Of a DNA stretch of 32,853 nucleotides, positions 21,581 to 30,510 are shown in pieces. Every line of letters starts with the position of its first letter. The stretch's first letter is position 1. The position numbers were made by a program, and so were the translations under genes. This DNA is from Actinomortierella ambigua (taxonomy: Eukaryota > Mortierellomycota > Mortierellomycetes > Mortierellales > Mortierellaceae), in contig JAAAJB010000400.1 of assembly GCA_016098155.1 (NCBI GenBank), positions 1 to 32,853 on the forward strand, read 5' to 3'. Below the pieces are notes generated by a model. That model was not told the DNA's origin. It was given only the letters and a program-made list of their open reading frames with translations, and did no database searches.

Positions 21581-22793
21581 ACCGAGAAGGAGGAGAGTGC
21601 TGCCAGCTGTGTCTGTCTGTATTGTAAACGGACACGTATGAAGGCAAAGCGTAAGCAACAAAGTCTAGCTCTGTGCGAGAGCTCATTCTCAGTTTCTCAA
21701 TCCTACCAAACCATAAGATCGTGCCTCACCAACTCAATCATTCCGCATTAGTGGCTGGACTCTCTCTGTCTGCCTCTCCCATGACCCTTATCTCACCATA
21801 CTGTTATGTGTCATGATGCCGTATGATCTAAAGCAACGGGTGAACATTGTCAACAAGTTGTGCAGGTGGAGGAGGGGAGAGATAGAAAGAGACAGAGAGA
21901 GAGAGAAGCATGATGAGCGATGGGGGGGCAGTGAGAGGCAGGGCAGGGCAGTACTGAACAGGGGTAGCGCGAGGGCGATGAGCCAGCCAAATTTGGGCGT
22001 CGAGCTAGTCCAGTTGGATTGGAAGAAGCCAGAATTATCGTTCTTTTTCCAGGTGGGCAGGCGTAGGCTCACTCCCCTCTCTCACACCCCCGTCCGTGTA
22101 TACTCTTTGTTTGTTTGGCTCACTCACTCGCTCGCTCATTCACTCCTTCCCCTCCACTGAACCTTGAAGTACCCCCTTCTCCTCCCCTTCGTTCTCTGTC
22201 CAGCTACACCTTTGTCGATGATGGACCATCTTACATCTCCCAAGCCCTTTTGGACACTGCGGTGCACACACCCTTGCTTGTCGCGAGTGGGAATGTGGGC
22301 AGCTTGAAACTGAAACCTCAGGTACGCTCAATTTGGTCAGACAGTGGGATAGAGATACGAGAAATTGGCAAGTTGAAACCTTGCGCCTTTTAATTTTCTC
22401 ATGGCTGGCGGGGAGTACAGAATCCCGACTCTCCTTGCTTGCCATTCACCAGGGTACGATGGCTCGATATTTCGTTGGGGGCGCTACTAGATGGACAGAT
22501 ATACCGCGGATGTCACGAATGGTCGTTACAGCAGGGAACGTCTCGCCCCCTCCCCGCCTCTCGCTCTCCCTCTTCCAATCTCCACCAGGGTTACAGTCTT
22601 CGAGGGGTGCAGCCAAAAAAGGAGAGGAGACGAGGGGTGTGGACAACAACGGTCCCAAGAGCACACATTTCTTTCTTTATTAGACTGGGTATCATTTGCT
22701 GCAATCTAAATGAAGAAAAGAGAGTGTGTGTGTTCCTGTCGTGCCTACTGTCCCAATGGACAGCATTCATTAGCCAAACAAAGGCAGCAGCGA

Positions 22794-22801
22794 TATAAAT
22801 A
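22794..22801 (+). promoter_or_regulatory. TATA box of the chitin deacetylase
   Basis: TATAAATA lies 245 bp upstream of the start codon at 23039. It is followed by a long CT-rich leader, a layout expected for a strongly transcribed cell-wall gene. This is the best TATA match upstream of that gene. Confidence 0.6.
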
Positions 22802-22894
22802 TCAACGTGTCAACGCTTTCTTCTTGTACTCCTTTATCCTTTTCTCTCCGTCTCCTCCAGCCTTATACCCTCCCTTTTTCTCCCTTTTCTCTTC

Positions 22895-22954
<60 letters not shown>
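22895..22954. repeat. CT microsatellite in the 5' leader of the chitin deacetylase
   Basis: Nearly pure (CT)n with three interruptions, between the TATA box and the start codon. It may lie within the transcribed 5' UTR. Confidence 0.85.
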
Positions 22955-23038
22955 TATCCTCCAAACCCTGGTTCGATTATACTGAACACCCTTCCTGTAC
23001 ACACACACACCCCTACCTTCCTACACAATATCGTCAAC

Positions 23039-24148
23039 ATGGTCAAGTTCATCTCTTCCACTTTCGCCGTCATCGCCTTCATCGCGGTTGCCAACGCCCA
23101 GGCCATGACTGGCTACCCCAAAATCAACGAGATCCCCGATGTCAACTCGCCAGAGGTTCAGGCCTGGCTCAAGGAGATTGACCTGACGGGCGCCCCCGAA
23201 ATTCCCCTGCACAAGGGTGCTCCCCCTGCATGCCCCAACCCCCCAATCCCCAACGAGTGCTACTGGACTTGCGACGGCTGTGCCGCCGAGGACATCACCA
23301 AGTGTGCTGCGCCCAACACCTGGGGTTTGACCTTTGATGACGGCCCTTCGGTTGCAACTCCTAGCTTGCTTGACTACCTCAAGACCCAAAAGGTGTCTGC
23401 AACGTTCTTCCTTATCGGTTCGAACGTTGTGCAGTACCCAGCCACGGTCAAGCGGGAGATCGCCGAGGGCCACCATCTGGCTTCGCACACTTGGTCCCAC
23501 CACGCCTTGACAACACTGACCAACCAGCAGATTGTGGCCGAGATGAAGTGGACGGAGAAGGCCGTTCTCGAGGCAACGGGTCTGCGTCTCAAGTACATGC
23601 GCCCTCCGTATGGTGATATCAACAACCGTGTTCGCTTCGTCCTGAAGAAGCTCGGCTACATTCCCGTTGACTGGACTGGTGACGAGTTTGACACCAAGGA
23701 CTGGGAGATGCCCGGAACTCCCATCGAAACCGTTGTCAGCCACTTCAAGACGTCGATCACCGCTTATGTTGCTGGCCCCAAGACCAACGGCTTCTACTGT
23801 CTGGAGCACGACGCCAACCCCATGGAGGTCGCTGCTGCCAAGGAGCTCATTCCTATCGGCCAGGCCAACAAGGTCAACATCGCCAACGTTGCCCAATGCG
23901 AGAGCGATCCCGTCGGTTACCAACCCGGTGGTACCGCCACTCCTCCCCCTGTTGGCGGCAACTCCACCACGGTTGGTCCCCAGCCTACCGGTGGTGCTCA
24001 GAAGCCCGGCCCCGGCAACACTGGCTCCAACAACGCCACCACTGGCCCTACCGTCGGCGTCCCCAAGGCGGCTGCCGCCACCTTGACGACCAAGGTCGGT
24101 GCCATTTCGGCCCTTGCTATGGCTGTGGCCGCCGCTTTGTTTGCTTAA
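23039..24148 (+). CDS. Chitin deacetylase, CE4 family, secreted and probably GPI-anchored
   Basis: A single uninterrupted frame of 369 residues. It removes acetyl groups from chitin N-acetylglucosamine to give chitosan in the cell wall. A signal peptide covers about residues 1-20 (cleavage near ANA|QA). CE4 motifs are present: TFDDGP at 98-103 (catalytic Asp100 and metal Asp101), SHTWSHH with metal ligands H150 and H154, RPPYG at 188-192, DW at 211-212 or 221-222, and LEHD at 255-258. Cysteines before the catalytic domain (CPNPP, CYWTCDGC, TKC) could form disulfides. A Gly/Pro/Thr/Asn-rich linker (about 305-350) precedes a hydrophobic C-terminus (AISALAMAVAAALFA) typical of a GPI signal. Codon use is strongly C-ending, unlike its neighbours, which suggests high expression. 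It is the only intronless recognisable gene of its size here. The start follows TCGTCAAC. Confidence 0.97.
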   Translation: MVKFISSTFAVIAFIAVANAQAMTGYPKINEIPDVNSPEVQAWLKEIDLTGAPEIPLHKGAPPACPNPPIPNECYWTCDGCAAEDITKCAAPNTWGLTFDDGPSVATPSLLDYLKTQKVSATFFLIGSNVVQYPATVKREIAEGHHLASHTWSHHALTTLTNQQIVAEMKWTEKAVLEATGLRLKYMRPPYGDINNRVRFVLKKLGYIPVDWTGDEFDTKDWEMPGTPIETVVSHFKTSITAYVAGPKTNGFYCLEHDANPMEVAAAKELIPIGQANKVNIANVAQCESDPVGYQPGGTATPPPVGGNSTTVGPQPTGGAQKPGPGNTGSNNATTGPTVGVPKAAAATLTTKVGAISALAMAVAAALFA

Positions 24149-24615
24149 GTGAAGCAATAGACATTAGACAAACCACCAAAAGTACAGATATTTACTCGGG
24201 CAAGCAACAAAGAGATAGAGAATCCATCCCCCCCTTTTTCTACCTACCCCCTACACCATCACCGCCACACTCTTGCCTTCGTATTTATAATAGACAAGTG
24301 GCGGTGTCCTTATGACCCATTCCATCTATCCATATCTACCACTAAAAAAAAGTATCGATATTCTACTAGTACTATGGTTCGCTCCCTCATTTCCTATTGG
24401 AATTACCCGTCTGGCGTTGGGCGGGAGAAAGACAAGGATTGCTATGTCCATGGAATTTCCATGCACCCTTTTATTATTTCTAACGTATCACAGGAAAAAC
24501 TGCATGCAACACTTTTTTTCCTCGCTCCCACTACAATATGGCTCACCAGCACTCAAAAGCTACGTTCTTCCGGATTTAATGTACATGTGATATTCATTAG
24601 GTTAAGATCTAGCTC
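24149..24615. other. Intergenic region between convergent chitin deacetylase and TAF7
   Basis: Contains the 3' ends of both genes. An AT-rich TATTTATAATA stretch at 24282-24292 may serve 3'-end formation for the deacetylase. A plus frame from 24374 runs into the antisense of TAF7 and is regarded as chance. Confidence 0.6.
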
Positions 24616-26546
24616 TCACTTGGGCTTCATCTTCTCCTTGACTTCATTGAGCTGCATCGTCTTGAGGCCACGCTCCTTTCGGAGATTGTCCAGAATGCCC
24701 TCAAAGCGCTTCTTGAGGATCGGGTTCCGAGCCGAGGACAGATTCGTTTGGTTCTCTTGAATCTTCGTGTCCAGCTCCCGGATCTCCTCCTTGAGCAGCT
24801 TCTCCAGTTGGTGCAACTCTTGATCCGCGGCATCGCCTTCTTCGTCTTCCTCGTCCGATCCACTTTCATCGTCTTCATCATCGTCCTCCTCCTCTTCTTC
24901 TTCTTCCTCGTCCTCATCTTCATCGCCCTCTTCCTCTTCTTCCTCGTCCTCTTCCATCTCTTCGGTATGAGATTTGGCAAAAGGCTTGGGTGGCTGACCC
25001 GGTGTCGTGGTAGTAGAGGTAGTGGCAGGGGCAGCGCCGCCTGCTCTGAGAGATGATGGTGTCGATGTAGCGGGGGTGGCTTTGGATGCTCCAGCACCGG
25101 CTGCCACGGTGTGGCCAGGACTTGGTTTTGGTCCGCCGCTGGCTTGAGCACTCGTTGAGGATGGTCCTCCCCGGTCAGAGGCCGGTGTTCCTTCTTCCTC
25201 CTCCTCGTCCTCGTCTGAGCTGCCCGTTTCATCCCCTCCATCCTGCAGATGACGTTCAATCTCGGCCTCAAGGTCAACCGCGAATGACTCCTTTTCATCA
25301 TCCTCATCGTCATAGCCTTCACCATCCTCGTCCATATCCAGGTCACTTTGCCCACCGGGGGCAGGAGTGCCTCCTTCATCGGTATCGTAACGATCCATGC
25401 CGTCCTGCTGCTCGCGGATGTCGTATTGCACTTCTTCGGCAAGTGCGTCCTCATTCAATAACCGCTCAATCTCCTGTTCGACCACCTCAATAGCCTATTC
25501 TCCGCAAATGATCAAGATAAACATTTCAAAAAATTAGTTGGATTGAATTGACTACTGCCATACACCTATTGTACCAAAAAAAATGCAATACCTTCTTGGA
25601 GAGGCGCTTCCTGAATCGACGCTTGCGAACATTTCTGAGAGGGTTGGTCAAACCGTCCGGCCAGCTGAAATCATTCTCACGGGTCTTCCTCATTATGCCA
25701 AGTACGTCGTGGATAGATGCGCCCGGGTCGTTGAAGGTGGAGACTCCAATGCCACCGTTGGCTGTTGATGGATCATAGTTGGCATCGACTTCTGTTGGGT
25801 CAACCATCAGCATCTGTGAGATGTCAGCCACTTTGTACAGTTGCTTTCCATTCAGTGTCTTTTGACTCTCGATGATTGTCGGTAGGTCCATCATCTTTGT
25901 CGGGTAGTTCTTTCCCTCGAATGAAAATAATCCTCGTCGTGAGTCTAATTAGAGGTAAAGCCATACAAAAAAAAAGGGGGGTTACAGTAGAAATACATGA
26001 GTTGATGGTTGTCAGACATGCCAGCCTTCACCCCTCCCTCCACGTAGACCAAACAGAATAGTTTTTACCTTTGAAGAGCAACTTGAAATTCTCATCCAGT
26101 TCTCGCGCAACGACCTTCTCACGGAAGCGATCACACATTTCACCTGGCGGTAACCGCAGGATGAACTGCTCCTCGATCGCGACCTCGGGCTCCTCCTCGT
26201 TCTCGTCCTCCGAGTCTCTGGCGTGCCTTCCTGAAGAAGCAATAGACTCGCCACCCGCTGCTGCTGCTGCTGCTGCCGCAGCAGCAGCAGCCTTGCCTCT
26301 TCGCCCTCCTCCTCCTGCGCCACCGCCTCTAGACCCTCCTCGCCCTGGGCCTACATAGGCGCTATCTCCGTCAGTCGGTTTCTTGTTGGCCTTTTTGTTG
26401 TATTGTCTTTTGGGTTTGTCGCCTTTGGCCGATGCACCGCCCTGAGTTGATGCAGCGAATGCTTTTGCAGTGTGCTGCATCAAGTTCTTGCGTGGCGGAC
26501 CATCGGTAGGTAATGTGAAGGGGGGTGGTAATGGCGGCTGATCCAT
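24616..26546 (-). CDS. TAF7: TFIID subunit TAF7
   Basis: Exons 26546-26069, 25944-25592 and 25494-24616 on minus give about 569 residues. TAF7 is a TFIID component that binds TAF1 and helps control transcription initiation in the nucleus. The TAFII55 N-terminal domain starts near residue 126 (EEQFILRLPP) and continues across intron 1 into KMMDLPTIIESQKTL and YKVADISQMLMV, the hallmark of the family. The N-terminal 120 residues are disordered, with a basic patch, a Gly-rich stretch and 12 consecutive alanines (86-97). The C-terminal half is very acidic and ends in a coiled coil (LEKLLKEEIRELDTKIQ) as in other TAF7 proteins. At 569 residues it is longer than animal TAF7 (about 350) because of low-complexity insertions. 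The start is the ATG at 26546. Intron boundaries are phase 1 and phase 0. The exon 2 start may be off by one base because it lies next to homopolymers. Confidence 0.95.
26257..26292. repeat. CTG/CAG inverted triplet repeat in TAF7
   Basis: On the plus strand (GCT)n is followed directly by (GCA)n, making a near-palindrome. In TAF7 it encodes 12 alanines with GCT codons first and GCA codons after, so the hairpin comes from a codon switch in the middle of a homopolymeric tract. Confidence 0.85.
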
Positions 26547-26923
26547 GGTGTCCAACTGGAAAGCAATGCATCTGAAGCAAAGATGCAGAGTGACCCTTCG
26601 TGGGGAACGGATTGTGACTGCTTCCTGATTTTTGTAGACGCGACTCTCGCCTATGCTTTAAATGCTGCAAGGCCTCTGCCTCCTCTGTCTTTTTGTTCTT
26701 CGTTCCTCTTTCTTCTTTCTTCTACAACCTTTCGAACTTTTCGCTATTCTCATTTGAAAACCCCATCTGTTATTCACCTCCGTATTTCTCAACATGGAAA
26801 CACCACTCACTGTACTATGATCATTAATGTTTTTGTCCAGCGTCCACTACATCCTTTGTAAGTGTTGGAGCCACGGTTTCGTAACCTTCCTTTGTGGCTG
26901 CTTTTGCTTAATGACATGACTAG
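26547..26923. promoter_or_regulatory. Compact divergent promoter of TAF7 and the OBAP gene, with a 5' UTR intron
   Basis: Only 377 bp separate the two start codons. A TTTAAA element near 26656 could serve the plus-strand gene. An intron is inferred at 26858-26923 (TTT|GTAAGT, ending GACTAG) whose acceptor lies directly against the OBAP ATG. It is placed in the 5' UTR because the short upstream ATG frame does not join the OBAP frame in phase. Confidence 0.5.
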
Positions 26924-27912
26924 ATGCCGTCCGATGCTCCAAAGCACGTCGATACCTCCAAGGGCCAAACCTCATCCGGTGCCGCCGTGATGGCTCAAGC
27001 TGTAAGCTACCTTGAGAGCTTCCAGCCATTGAGCCATATTTGCGAGGCTTGGTGCGGCATTCACGTCAAACCGTAAGTACAACCGGAGTGTAGGTCATTG
27101 GGGGAGGCATCCACTACATGTATTCGCTTTCACTTTGGCTCACACGCTCTCTCGCACATTCCTCTCTTTCTCTTTCTTTCTCTCCCTCTCTCTCGCTCTC
27201 TCTATCTCTCTCTCTTCCCTATGTTGGTCTGACAGCGACGACCCAGCGAAGCAGAACATTGCCTACCACTATTGCAGCATGATTGACGAAGATCGTCGTC
27301 AGTGCCTCATTTATGACCGAAACGCGCCTAATGCGAAGCTCATTGGCGTGGAATACATCATTTCCGAGAAACTATTCATGAGTAAGCTCGACCCCAGCCA
27401 ACATTTTGTCGTCACCTTCACCTCATATCACCATCCATTCGCTAAACGCCCACACTAACAATGTTTCATTTTCAACCCAACTAGCCCTCCCAATGGACGA
27501 GCGCAAGTTCTGGCACTCCCACAAGTACGAGTGTGAGTCTGGACTCTTGGTCCAGATCTCCAAGGCCGGTGTTCCCGAGATGGTCGTCGCCGCGGCCGAG
27601 AAAGCACCCCTCGAGATCCTCGTCAACACCTACGGCAAGACTTGGCAGCTCTGGCCTCTGGACGAGCATGGCTGCTGCTCGTCGCATGTGCCGATGGGCC
27701 CCCCGCAGCTGTTGATGTCCTTCACGGCCGACCATCAGGTCCACCAGGCCAAGGTCGCCGAGCGCGACAAGGAGATGAACATTAGCACCGCAACCAAGCG
27801 CAAGGAGCGCGAAGGTGTCATTGTCGGCCACCCCGTTGCTCCAGGCGCTGACCAATGGTGCTCGGGCAAGGTGTGGCAGATTTGTGCCAACTGCCACCAG
27901 AAGAAACACTAG
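26924..27912 (+). CDS. OBAP-family protein (DUF1264, oil-body-associated protein-like)
   Basis: Exons 26924-27072, 27236-27381 and 27485-27912 give 240 residues. The family is recognised from YHYCSMIDEDRRQCLIYD, NAKLIGVEYIISEKLF and KFWHSHKYECESGLL, the conserved core of DUF1264/OBAP proteins. These are associated with lipid bodies in plant seeds and are common in oleaginous fungi. Their biochemical activity is not established, so a lipid-droplet role here is inference from the family. There is no signal peptide or membrane segment. Conserved histidines and cysteines in HYC and WHSH could bind a metal (speculative). Intron phases are 2 and 1 with GTAAGT/GTAAGC donors, and intron 1 contains a CT microsatellite. 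The start is fixed by the in-frame ATG directly after a splice acceptor. An AATAAA at 28003-28008 lies about 90 nt past the stop. Confidence 0.93.
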
Positions 27913-28227
27913 TCACTGCAAAGGATGTGAGGCAGTGCGCCCCCAATCGTTTCCCCCCCCTCCCCTCAGGCTATTTGTACCTTTTTCTTGATCCTATCTA
28001 CGAATAAATGCTTTCTGCATTTCGGCACTGCCAGCATTCTGTGTCCGCCGATGGCGATGCCAAAAGGCATCCCTGAAATTTGGGACTTGTACAGCCAACT
28101 GCTTTATCCTCATATTTCTCACTCTCCCTCTCTCTCTCTCGCTCCTCTCTCTCCTTCTCTCTCTTCCTCTTCCTCCTCCTCTTTTCTGTCTTTCTGGGCA
28201 AACGCCCTTCCATTCAACCAAAACTCG
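27913..28227. other. 3' UTR of the OBAP gene and CT-rich leader of the next gene
   Basis: The left part holds the AATAAA at 28003-28008. The right part (28110-28195) is a CT microsatellite. The downstream frame is open through it and has an earlier in-frame ATG at 28051, but that extension would be Ser/Leu/Pro low complexity read from the repeat. Confidence 0.6.
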
Positions 28228-29223
28228 ATGGCGCCAAAAGTGCCTGCTCCCCCTTTTACCCAAGACCTCGCTTCTGCACCTATTCTAGAGCCGACCCTAT
28301 CATTTACTCGAGATTCAGAACATTCAACGACCAAAAAGCCCGGTGATAAATATATTCCAACGTCGATCATACCTACGACACCAGGGACAGCACAAAAACC
28401 TGTTGCGCCAACAAACACTCTCTCTTCAACATCTCCATCACCGATTACGTCGTCGTCACGCTCAACCTCTCTAGAGTCCAAATCTGCTTCTTTCCCCTGT
28501 AATCCTACAAACACGCGATCTGCTGGTTCTGCATCATTCGGTGTAACCAATTGCACAATAGCGACGTCCACGAGAGCACCAGATACCATGCCCCCTCATC
28601 CTCCTCCAGACGCCCCATCTATCACGCCCTCGCTAATACCGTCACCTACAACGAGCCTTTTTGTCGGTGGTGCCTCCTACTCCAAAACAGACCGGGCCCC
28701 TACATCGTCTCCAATCACTCTATCGGAAACCACATTACCGACAATGGATCCAATGGGCGCCGCTCACCGTCCCAATCCAGAAGCGGCCCAGCGTGAGGCC
28801 TCGCTATCGACCGGTGGGACCGTTGTGGCCGCCCTCGCGGCGATGGTCGCAGTGATCATTGTCTTTTACTCGCTCATCTACTACTACGACTTGTGCCGAC
28901 TGAGAAAGACGAGGTCTGTTCAGGACCCTGAGGGGGAGAACCAGGCCTTCTTGGGCGGCGCACATTCCAGGCAGGGATCGAGCATGGCCGCGCTACCACG
29001 GTCGTCCATGGCAGTAGGGGTAGTTCCATCAGCGGGCCTTCCTCAACAGCAGCAGTATCAACAGTATCAGCAGCAGCAGCAGGAGTGTGATCTTGAGGGA
29101 GACGAAAGTCTGGCACGACGGCTTACACTCGGACAGGAGTTTCATCGAAGCATGGGTTTCTCGCACACTGTAGAGACGGAAATGCAGCCACCTTCGTTGA
29201 CACCATTGTCCCTTTCTTTGTAA
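28228..29223 (+). CDS. Ser/Thr/Pro-rich single-pass membrane protein
   Basis: A single frame of 331 residues from the ATG at 28228. About 195 residues of Ser/Thr/Pro-rich, probably O-glycosylated sequence precede one membrane segment (about 196-219, GGTVVAALAAMVAVIIVFYS). A tail of about 110 residues follows, beginning with a basic stop-transfer sequence (CRLRKTR) and containing a glutamine-rich stretch. No classical signal peptide is visible from this start. Starting at 28051 adds about 59 residues but not a clean signal either, so an unseen upstream exon is possible. The pattern of heavily glycosylated outer region, one membrane span and cytosolic tail is that of fungal wall sensors or adhesion-type proteins. 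No conserved domain is recognised and the function is unknown. Confidence 0.65.
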   Translation: MAPKVPAPPFTQDLASAPILEPTLSFTRDSEHSTTKKPGDKYIPTSIIPTTPGTAQKPVAPTNTLSSTSPSPITSSSRSTSLESKSASFPCNPTNTRSAGSASFGVTNCTIATSTRAPDTMPPHPPPDAPSITPSLIPSPTTSLFVGGASYSKTDRAPTSSPITLSETTLPTMDPMGAAHRPNPEAAQREASLSTGGTVVAALAAMVAVIIVFYSLIYYYDLCRLRKTRSVQDPEGENQAFLGGAHSRQGSSMAALPRSSMAVGVVPSAGLPQQQQYQQYQQQQQECDLEGDESLARRLTLGQEFHRSMGFSHTVETEMQPPSLTPLSLSL

Positions 29224-30510
29224 GCAATGAAAATGATCATCTTCATCGTTTTCTCAAGAATGATAGGTTTTTTTCTGCCGCTAAAAGAACCTGATTGAAG
29301 ACCCAGCTGTCGTAAACCACCCCCCCCCTCTGTCTCTCTCATTCTCCCGTACCGATAACTTGCTTGGGGAGAAAAAAAAGGGGGGAGGGGAGGGGAGAGG
29401 ACGGGAAGGGAGGAAATCTATCGAGGAAGACCCTATTCCTCTCTGGAGGTGCTTTGAGTGCTGATACTCCTGAAAAAAAAAAGGCGTGCACAAAACGAGG
29501 GCCTGCTCCCATTTGCCTCCATCCGCATTATTACCAAACCGGACTTTTTTGGGCGCACATGGCCAAGCCCAACCTAAGATGGATCAGGTGGACGGGCAAT
29601 CTAGCGTGGAAGCATTGGGTGACGCGACGGCTGTTGTTTTAAATATAGGATACAAGGAGAGAGAGAGGGGGGGGGGGAAGAGAGGGAAAAGAGCCAGGGA
29701 GAGAAGTTCCAGTGCTTTTTGTGATAAACTGCCCATCCTCCACATTTGGGTAACCAAACACATGCGTGGGGGGATGTTGGGAAAAAAAGCGCAGCGTGCA
29801 AGGTACGAAACGAGCGAGCTACATCTATGTGCAGATAGAATGTATTTGAAGGTGGGCGTGGAGGGGAGGGGGGAGATTTTTGGTGCAACGATGGGGAGGG
29901 ACAGGAATTTGTTTATGGTGGGTTCAAGTTGAATGTCAAAGGTCGATCTGGAAGGCTGGCAGGCTGGCTGAAGGCCTGACGGTTGGTCCTCTGCCGCTGA
30001 ATGAAGGCGGATGTTGAAACTGCAATCGACTGGCATGTATTGCAGCATCGTCAACAAAGACAAATAGTATGAGCACCTGTCCTGTTAAACATCATCCATG
30101 GAACGGACATGATTTGCTCAAAGCTCCATATCTTGGATGCGCTCCTCAACGTCGTCATCGGTTTTCGTTGGGGATCATTCCTCGATTCTTGGCAGCTTGA
30201 GCGAATGATAATGATATTGGGGCAGTGGTAGTGTTCTTATTTCATGCTGTGTGCATCCCGCGCAAGGCTCTATCCAATGGAAAAGATGGAGTACATCATT
30301 CATAGCATCGTTCGTCAAGCGTCATATTTTTTTGTGGTGGAGTACAAGTTAGTGTGATCCCCGGCTGTCGTTTGATTCTTTGGGTGCTGTAGCTGAGGTG
30401 AAGATAGTAATGTAGCGGTGATGATTGGTGGTAGTAGTAGCGTGGTAGTGGAGGTGGTTCTTTTCTTTGTTCTTTTTTTTACGAGACGTCTAGTACGGCA
30501 ACGTCGTTAT
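29224..30510. other. Intergenic region, no supported gene
   Basis: Contains several homopolymer and purine-rich tracts (for example 29371-29415 and 29661-29705). A minus-strand frame at 29584-30063 and a short frame ending at 30118 look partly protein-like, but they lack splice support and known motifs. The right 100 bases are probably the 3' flank of the Crinkler gene. Confidence 0.55.

Larger units (their letters stand above)
20679..23038. other. Low-complexity region with unresolved coding-like segments
   Basis: No complete gene could be assembled. Segments with protein-like plus-strand frames bounded by plausible splice signals are: 21102-21255 (after a CTCCAG acceptor, containing LNAHELKILKNMFSVLRYR), 21716-21865 (containing LTILLCVMMPYDLKQRVNIV, ending before GTGGAG), 22204-22321 (YTFVDDGPSYISQALLDT, ending before GTACGC) and 22421 onward (after GTACAG, containing VRWLDISLGALLDGQIYRG). 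The 22204-22321 and 22421 segments join in phase 0. Between them lie CT/GA microsatellites (21264-21312, 21529-21580), which would be intronic. I do not recognise the product. This may be a real many-exon gene, a decayed one, or chance open frames. The right end (22794-23038) holds the chitin deacetylase promoter and leader. Confidence 0.35.

Noticed and set aside
23021..24157. 378-codon minus-strand frame opposite the chitin deacetylase
   Set aside because: It mirrors the strong third-position C bias of the real gene. All conserved CE4 motifs are on the plus strand.
24374..24760. 128-codon plus-strand frame between chitin deacetylase and TAF7
   Set aside because: It overlaps the antisense of the TAF7 coiled-coil region, has no promoter or motif, and its composition is not convincing.
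25855..25975. Apparent one-base frame slip in TAF7 exon 2 next to T and A homopolymers
   Set aside because: The conserved TAF7 protein sequence reads straight through. The discrepancy is most likely my counting of homopolymers, so it only adds one base of uncertainty to the exon boundary.
27481..27909. 142-codon minus-strand frame opposite OBAP exon 3
   Set aside because: Shadow of the GC-biased plus-strand exon that carries the conserved DUF1264 sequence.
29584..30063. 159-codon minus-strand frame in the 29.2-30.5 kb gap
   Set aside because: Low-complexity Ser/Leu/Pro content from purine-rich DNA on the plus strand, with no motif and no splice or promoter support.
30118..30180. Minus-strand short frame ending TDDDVEERIQDMEL that looks like a protein C-terminus
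   Set aside because: An in-frame stop lies just upstream and no acceptor fits between it and the frame, so it cannot be a terminal exon without a stop read-through.
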